Made by a program: the position numbers and the translations under genes | Notes under the pieces: model-generated | What the model was told of the DNA's origin: nothing | Seen by the model: the letters and a program-made list of their open reading frames with translations, nothing else | Databases searched by the model: none | Assembly: GCF_000715075.1 (NCBI RefSeq) | Contig: NC_134082.1 | Span: 213,330,948-213,394,947, forward strand | DNA length: 64,000 nucleotides | DNA from: Nicotiana tabacum | Lineage: Eukaryota; Streptophyta; Magnoliopsida; Solanales; Solanaceae | Direction: 5' to 3' | Shown: positions 57,908-64,000 of the stretch, piece by piece | Layout of the letters: each line of letters begins with the position of its first letter | Position numbering within the stretch: position 1 is the first letter of the stretch

Positions 57908-58885
57908 TCATAAAGATCGAGACCATTTGGTATCTTTGATGCGTCCGATAGCAGATACGATGGCAGCTACATCAACATTAAAGTTGTATTCTGATAATCG
58001 TGGTGCTTCTTTAGGTCCGATAGGCCTGTCAAAACCGTTCTTGCTCATGAGCCCTCGAGAGCTCTGGCCTCGATCAATTCTCTTTTCATTTCGTCCAGAA
58101 TTTTGCCCAGATTCGCTGCTCCTACAATCTCCATTATATGGCTGGTATTGATCTCTGTTCAACCTCGGTTCTCGATCAATATCCCTCTTGATTCTATCAA
58201 TAGGTCTGATAGGATAAATGGACCCGGAAGGAGCCCCAAGTTGATCGTCTTTGACCCTGATCTTCGATTGGTACCAATTATGCATATCGGCCCAAGTAAC
58301 AGCTGTGTATTCTATCAGATTCTGCTTCAACTGCTATGAAGCCACCGAGCTTCGAACATTGAGTCCTTGGGTGAGAGCTTGAACATCCCAATCATCAGCG
58401 ACCGGTGGCAGGTCCATCCGTTCCATTTGAAATCGAGACATGAATTCTCTGAGCATTCCGTTGTCCTTGTGCCTTACCTTGAAAAGGTTCAACTTCCTGG
58501 TTTCAACCTTGATGGCCCCGACATGTGACTTTACAAAAGAATCTACAAGCAAAGCAAATGAGTCAATAGAATTAGGTGGTAAATTGTGGTACCATATCAT
58601 AGCTCCCTTAGATAGGGTCTCTCCGAATTTCTTTAGCAAAACAAATTCAATCTCATCATACTCTAGATCATTCCCTTTGATAGCACATATGTAAGAGGTG
58701 ACATGCACATTCGGATCGGTCGTTCCATTGTATTCAGGAATCTCGAGCATGCGGAACTTCTTGGGGATCGGCTTGGGAGCCACACTCGGGAGGAAAGGTT
58801 TTTGCACGAACTTTTTGGAGTCTAGACCCTTCAATATCGGAGGTGCCCTCGGGATTTGATCCACCCTGGAGTTGTAAGTTTTCAT
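57908..58885 (-). pseudogene. Gypsy gag (retrotransposon gag domain)
   Basis: Two minus-strand frames, 58885-58334 and 58330-57908, encode IPEYNGTTDPNVHVTSYICA, GAMIWYHNLPPNSIDSFALL, MLREFMSRFQMERMDLPPVA and then an Arg/Asp-rich stretch. The first is the capsid-forming retrotrans_gag domain of Tat-lineage elements. A stop separates the frames. Confidence 0.87.
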
Positions 58886-59171
58886 CTTCTTGTCATTTGC
58901 CTGATCTTCTTTTCCCCCGACTCAATTCGTTTTTTCAGTTCTTCGAGCATCTTCATGATTGCAAGATTGGTCTCCGATTTTTTCTCGTTCGATTTCCTTG
59001 AAACCGATTCGACCCTGTGGACAACTTTCTGTGATGGCTCGGGCTCGATCCTACTCGGTGGGTGATTCTAATTTTGGAGCTGGCTATCGCTGCCTATTGA
59101 TCCTGTAACATTTCGAAGATCACCCGCAGACTGATCCCGCCATCTTCCCTGCCATGTGTGCTTTGAGCGGC

Positions 59172-59381
59172 TTATCGAACATCCCTACAGATGTTGCCCT
59201 CGGGATCGACGACTAAATTTACGTTGATGGCTACATGTGAGCTAGAATTGATTGGATCTACATCCGGAACTCCACCGAGGCCAACCGGGGGTACGCCGTT
59301 CCTTGGTGTTATGTTATCATTTTCGTCGTAGTGGCCGAAATCATTGTCAACGTGTATAGGTGCTGACTGAGAGTTCGACAT
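59172..59381 (-). pseudogene. Gag start, copy in unit 1
   Basis: MSNSQSAPIHVDNDFGHYDE then PVGLGGVPDVDPINSSSHVA, the N-terminus of the element's gag. Frame is lost before the capsid domain at 58885. Confidence 0.75.
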
Positions 59382-59471
59382 TTTGGTCCTGGAATCAAAG
59401 ATACTCCAAAGAATAAGTGTAAAATAGTGTGTGTTATGAAAATTTGTACTAGGTAATCACTATTATCCTTA

Positions 59472-59489
59472 GCCCCACAGTAGACGCCA
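59472..59489 (-). other. Degenerate primer-binding site, unit 1
   Basis: The minus strand reads TGGCGTCTACTGTGGGGC, with three changes against the intact site at 60410-60393. Confidence 0.75.
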
Positions 59490-60020
59490 AACTGTCTACC
59501 CTTAAAATCGGATAACAATTGAATTTATACGCGATTTTAAGGATACGTGATGTAACTTGATATAAATTAAGAAGACGGATTAATATTGAACTTGATGATA
59601 AGAAAATAAATGCAAACCACGCAAATTGAATAGCCTTAGCCTTTGAGTTTTATTACCCTCGAGCCAAGAGATGCCTCAACTAACGTTAGAACGAAACAAC
59701 AAAACAATAAGAACTAGAAATGATTAGTATATTACTTTCTTTGTGCGTATTATAGTGTCCTTTACAATATCGGAGGTGCCCTCGGGATTTGATCCACCCT
59801 GGAGTTGTAAGTTTTCGTCTTCTTGTCATTTGCCTGATCTTCTTTCCCCCCGACTCAATTCGTTTTTTCAGTTCTTTGAGCATCTTCATGATTGCAAGAT
59901 TGGTCTCCGATTTTTTCTCGTTCGATTTCCTTGAAATCAATTCGAGCCTGTGGACAACTTTCTGCGATGGCTCGGGCTCGATCCTACTCGGTGGGTGATT
60001 CTGGTTTTGGAGCTAGGCTA

Positions 60021-60302
60021 TCATTGTTGTTGATCCTGTAACATTTCGAAGATCACCCGCAGACTGATCCCGCCATCTTCCCTACCATGTGTGCTTTGAG
60101 CGACTAATCGAACATCCCCACGGATGCTGCCCTCGGGATCGATAACTAAATTTACGTTGATGGCTACATGTGAGCTGGCATCGATTGGATCTACATCGAA
60201 GCCTACCGGGGGTACGTCGTTTCTTGGTGCTATGTTATCATTTTCGCCATGGTGGCCGAAATCATTGTCAACGTGTAGGGGTGCTGACTGAGAGTTCGAC
60301 AT
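60021..60302 (-). pseudogene. Gag start, copy in unit 2
   Basis: MSNSQSAPLHVDNDFGHHGE then VDPIDASSHVAINVNLVIDP, parallel to 59381-59172. It is cut off by a stop after LQDQQQ. Confidence 0.75.
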
Positions 60303-60392
60303 TTTAGTCCTGGAATTAAAGATACTCCAAAGAACAAGTGTAAAATAGTGTGTGTTATGAATGTTTGTACTAGGTAATCACTATTATCCTTA

Positions 60393-60410
60393 GCCCCACG
60401 GTGGGCGCCA
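60393..60410 (-). other. Primer-binding site of the second gypsy element
   Basis: TGGCGCCCACCGTGGGGC on the minus strand, three bases after the LTR end at 60414. Confidence 0.8.
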
Positions 60411-60707
60411 AACTGTCTACCCTTAAAATCGGATAACAATTGCATTTATACGCGATTTTAAGGATACGTGATGTAACTTGATATAAATTAAGAAGACGGA
60501 TTAATATTGAACTTGATGATAAGAAAATAAATGCAAACCACGCAAATTGAATAGCCTTAGCCTTTGAGTTTTATCACCCTCGAGCCAAGAGATGCCTCAA
60601 CTAACGTTAGAACGAAACAACAAAATGATAAGAACTAGAAATGATTAGTATATTACTTTCTTTGTGTGTATTATAGTGTCCTTTACAAATGATCAAACCT
60701 CCCTTTA

Positions 60708-60891
60708 TGTATACGGTTAAAATCGGGTTCGTCCAATGTATGACCGGCCGAGGCTGAGACGTCACCGGTCAGAACTCGAGTCCGGGTTATATCGAACCAA
60801 TATGCGAAGTTAAATCGTTAAGCTCGTAATTCCAGGACCAAACAAGATCGAGGGAACCTTGTCGAGCCAAATAACGGAGGGAAATTACAAA
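60708..60891 (+). repeat. Inverted LTR fragment
   Basis: 'tgtatacggttaaaatcggg' and 'ggttatatcgaaccaa' read as the LTR start in the plus direction, directly beside the minus-oriented LTR piece 60414-60706. The two LTR parts therefore face opposite ways. Confidence 0.85.
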
Positions 60892-61804
60892 TATGTAATA
60901 GTGAAAGGTCAATATTATACTACAGCTCCCTGTGCTTTAACCATTTAGTTTCCAGAAAAGTCAACATTGTTATAAAAAGAAAGGAACAAAAAGATAGGAA
61001 AACTGGATTTGGAAAACAAAAAGGAAAAAGGAATCATTACTATGTGAAAAAGAAATATACCAAACTCTCGAGACTCGAGTAGGGGAAGTGATCAAGTCTT
61101 ACGTTTTATAATTTTTCTTTGTCCAGGATTACACAAAGATAAAGTTTAAGACTTTAGTGCTTGATGCTTAAACTGGCGCAGTCACTCAATATGGTCAGTG
61201 CTTCACCATTAAAGTTTAATCATCACTCACATATATATGTATATATATTTGAGCTAAAAAATGACGACTGATTTTAAGTCTAGTGAAAAAAACTTTTAAC
61301 TTTCATATTTTCTGTGCTCATTTTACTCTTTTTTGGGGCTTCTGAACGAGATAGTTAATTAGGAAAGGTAAAATAATAAAAATTTGAAAGTTACTGTCAG
61401 TTGAAAGGGTAAAAAAAGGATGAACGCGAAATTTAATATTGCCGGTAGGTATAAGCATGGTAAATAGTTATGTAATTTACACGTCAACGTTGAGAAATGA
61501 AATATTACTGTATTCTCTCGGTTAGCTATCCCTACAATATGTTAATTTATGTTGTGTAAACATAGATTCTGAAATAGTAGCTCATAATTTATTGTCCTCA
61601 TGAATCGTAAATGATGGCTCTTCCTAGGAAAGGAAAATAAAGCTGGTATCTCAATCCCTTTCTCTTTTCGTATCTTTAACAAAAAAGACTAATTTCTTTC
61701 GTTATGCTATTCGAAATTTGAAAAATTAGTTCGCCATAACATGAGAAATAAAAATAAAAATGGCACGAGCAGGGATTACATGCTATAACTTGGATAGTAG
61801 GGGT
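60892..61804. other. Intergenic, no gene seen
   Basis: No supported coding or mobile feature. Confidence 0.4.
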
Positions 61805-61807
61805 GCA

Positions 61808-62045
61808 TATTACTCACTCCGTTTACTTATATTTGTCCACTATTGAGTTTACACACCCTTTAATTAAGAAATAATAAATAAAGTGTATAATTTATCATGA
61901 TACCCATATTAATTGGTGTATAATCTTAATAAATTTAGAAAATAATTTGGAATGAGTAATTAATGCTAAGGACAAAACAGAAAAAAAAAATTAGTTTATC
62001 TTGATATGCGAAAAGTGACAAGTAAAATGATTTTTTTTAGAATAG
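61808..62045. mobile_element. Stowaway-like MITE, decayed right end
   Basis: Left end 'tactcactccgtttacttat' followed by 'atttgtccactattgagttt'. Near the right side 'gtgacaagtaaaatga' is its inverted counterpart. The terminal bases on the right have drifted. Confidence 0.55.
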
Positions 62046-62053
62046 TTGATAAC

Positions 62054-62215
62054 TAAGAGCCTGTTTGGCCATAATTTTTTTTACTTTTTTCGAAATAAAT
62101 ATTTGGCCATAAATTTTTTAATTTTCACTTGAAAATGAATTTAAAAATTTTTCAAAATAAATTTAAAAACTCCAAAAAGTTGTTTTCCAAAATTTTTCCT
62201 CAGATCACTCATAAA
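62054..62215. mobile_element. Truncated relative of the hAT-like MITE at 5881
   Basis: 'gagcctgtttggccataatt', 'tttaattttcacttgaaaat' and 'aaaaactccaaaaagttgtt' follow the same order as in 5881-6080. The right half is missing. Confidence 0.75.
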
Positions 62216-63227
62216 AAATTTACCCTAAAGACGGATAATGTGGCGTTATGTATCCTAATACAAAGAGAGACTAGTAAGTAAGAAAGCTATAGAGCAGTAA
62301 AATACTCAAATTCTAACTTCAAGAAACGATATATGTTAAATAAAAATAATAATTTAGGTATATATATTTTATATAAAATATTAAATGTTTCATTTTTATT
62401 TTTATTTTTCACTATATATATTGTTTAAAATTTGAAACCAAACGAAGAAACCTAAAATTTTAATTTCTCAATCCGACCAAACCGAAAAACCAATCTAAAT
62501 TAAAACTTTAGTTTGATTCGGTTCGATTTTTCGGTTTAATCGGAATAATGCATACCTCTAGCAGATATACAATATTAAATCGATTTGATTATTGTTCGAA
62601 GTTTTAATAGCTAAATTTCGATATACAATATTTTACAAATAATATAGAGAGAGTTTTATAATTTGTATCTTGCAGTCAGTTGAATCTCCTTCGCAAAAAT
62701 ATTTTATTGCACAATAGGGTAAAATATAATTTGTGTATCCTTCGTCAAAGAACTCAAATACTAGGTGTGACATTTTTAATTTTTTGGAATTTTCTTATTA
62801 TGATTCCTTGCTCCACCATTAATGTGTCCAGTTCCTCATCATTTTCCTTGTTCTTTTTACTGTTCTTTAATCAATAAGAACCAACCATTTTTTTGTGGTT
62901 TTCTTTTGAAAAAGAAAACAGTAAGCACATTTTAGTTGGCTAGGCGCAACCTCACGATAACGTGCAAATTAAAAAGCAGTTGATGGATTTAAAATTTCAA
63001 ACGAAAAAGATGGAACATTAGCATAGACCAGAACTTGAGGTAAAAAACTAAAAATTTCCCCAAAAGTTCACGCCATTGAAATTAAAATTAATTAGAGAGA
63101 GAATATGGTAGTTAGATACTTTCGATTTTGCGCGTTCGAATTGTGTGTGTTAAGTGGCTAAATCTTACGCATATTTTACACGAATAGAACACATATTTTT
63201 TTTATTATTTATGACAAGAAAATATTA
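62216..63227. other. Intergenic with a fragment of the 6316-type repeat
   Basis: At 62440-62560 'ccgaccaaaccgaaaaacca' and 'gattcggttcgatttttcgg' resemble the sub-terminal part of the element at 6316-7019. The rest shows no feature. Confidence 0.45.
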
Positions 63228-63495
63228 CTCCCTCCGTTTCAAATTTAAATGAGATAGTTTGACTCGGCATGGAGTTTAAGAAAAAAAAACTTTTGAAATT
63301 TGTGGTCTTAACAACTTAATGGGTAAAAATTTTGTGGGGTCATAATATTTATGCGGTTATAAAAACTTCTCATTAAGGGTAAATTAGGTAAAATGAAGAG
63401 TTAAAATTAAATTATTTCCAAATTTTAGAAATATGTCATTTATTTTGGAACAGATTAAATAGAAAAATATGTCATCTAATTTGAAACGAAGGGAG
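63228..63495. mobile_element. Stowaway MITE, intact
   Basis: 268 bp with ends CTCCCTCCGTTTCAAATTTA and, in reverse complement, CTCCCTTCGTTTCAAATTAG, flanked by TA on both sides. This is the standard Stowaway (Tc1/mariner-derived) structure. Minus-strand frames across it are non-genic. Confidence 0.92.
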
Positions 63496-63740
63496 TACAA
63501 GAAAGAGAAAGAAAACTTCGAGGAAATTTCAAATAAGTAGTTTGGCTTGCACCTATCCTTTTGACTTGCACGTATCCATTGAATTATTTCATTGATATGT
63601 ATTATATCCATTCTATTGTTATGTATTGAGTCTCCCTTACATTTTTCATTTGAAAATGTAAACTTTAAATTCGTTTGTGTTTCTTTTAAGTTTTCCAATA
63701 CTACATTTTGAAGTAAGTGTAATTAGAAAACTTTGTTTAC

Positions 63741-63993
63741 TACTTCTTTCCGTCCATTTTAAGTGATTTTTTGGCTTTTTATATATATTAAAAAAAATTA
63801 TACTTTAACATTAATTAAAAATATAATTGACCATATTAATCTTAATTTGTTCATTAAAAAATACAACAAAAATTCCTAGACTCTTTACTCGAAAGACAAT
63901 TTTGGCAAAAAAGAAGATATTTGAAAAAATTAAATATTATGGACCACAAAGAAAAGACCAAAAAATCACTTAAAATAGACAAGAGGGAATACT
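63741..63993. mobile_element. Stowaway MITE, second family
   Basis: Left end 'tacttctttccgtccatttt' then 'aagtgattttttggc'. The right end in reverse complement reads TAGTATTCCCTCTTGTCTAT then TTTAAGTGATTTTTTGG. The AT-rich interior encodes nothing. Confidence 0.85.
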
Positions 63994-64000
63994 AACCAAC

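Larger units (their letters stand above)
58832..60687. repeat. Tandem duplication of about 930 bp inside the gypsy element
   Basis: Unit 1 (58832-59764) and unit 2 (59765-60687) both begin 'caatatcggaggtgccctcg' and end 'gtgtcctttaca'. Each contains part of gag, the gag start, the primer site and about 270 bp of LTR. The join at 59763-59768 shows three shared bases (CAA). Confidence 0.9.
54989..60891 (-). mobile_element. Second Ty3/gypsy (Tat-lineage) element, pol-deleted and rearranged
   Basis: Read on the minus strand: a partial 5' LTR (60706-60414) ending GGGTAGACA, a primer site TGGCGCCCACCGTGGGGC (60410-60393), gag start, a duplicated LTR/primer-site/gag-start block, gag, protease, then (pol missing) a plus-strand antisense ORF, a polypurine tract GAGGGGACTATC and a 603-bp 3' LTR (54989-55591). 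A piece of LTR in the opposite direction lies at 60708-60891. Several stops and frameshifts show it is old and defective. Confidence 0.9.

Noticed and set aside
1..64000. Endogenous pararetrovirus or geminivirus insertions, common in Nicotiana
   Set aside because: No movement-protein, coat-protein or Rep motifs were seen. All reverse-transcriptase-type remains belong to LTR elements or a LINE.

Overview
The window is nuclear DNA from a flowering plant, almost certainly a Solanaceae and most likely a Nicotiana-type genome. This inference rests on GT-AG introns, AT-rich intergenic DNA, tRNA-derived SINEs of the tobacco TS/SolS type, Stowaway and hAT MITEs, and large Tat/Ogre-like and copia retrotransposons. 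There are no prokaryotic operons, no CRISPR array and no recognisable virus.

Genes lie in three blocks. At the left edge (1-1952, +) is the 3' part of an inactive LRR receptor-like kinase. At 7.8-15.5 kb are a complete NT-C2/DIL-like gene (7799-12610, eight exons, 1074 aa by my joining), a single relic exon of an adenylate kinase (13866-14006, -), a tRNA-Lys(CUU) (14532-14604, -) and an intronless EF-hand calmodulin-like gene (15045-15470, +). At 37.7-40.2 kb is a two-exon LysM receptor-like pseudokinase of LYK2 type (-). From memory of the Arabidopsis map, the order NT-C2 gene, adenylate kinase 7, CML, LYK2 matches At3g01810-At3g01840. This would be a conserved gene neighbourhood whose adenylate kinase has decayed and whose last interval has been opened by about 21 kb of transposons.

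That 21 kb is a three-level nest. A SINE landed about 120 bp downstream of the calmodulin-like gene (12-bp target duplication still visible). A Ty1/copia element with 1.85-kb LTRs (15641-36777) then split the SINE between its A and B boxes. A minus-strand Tat/Ogre-like Ty3/gypsy element with 2.86-kb LTRs (18127-32993, plus a leader remnant from 18036) then entered the copia integrase. The gypsy element has lost pol and keeps only a gag remnant, but carries 9 kb of noncoding internal sequence. Almost every repeat family in that noncoding DNA is a foldback whose arms change in a compensating way from copy to copy. This is the most unusual signal in the window.

From 40 to 64 kb there are no intact host genes. 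This part holds a decayed copia with 0.19-kb LTRs (42937-46486), a LINE 3' end (47228-48860, -), a MULE with 9-bp target duplications (50470-51449), palindromic dispersed repeats, and several MITEs. It also holds a second pol-less minus-strand gypsy element (54989-60891) with a tandem duplication of its LTR/primer-site/gag start and a plus-strand antisense ORF. Every LTR element in the window is a deletion derivative.
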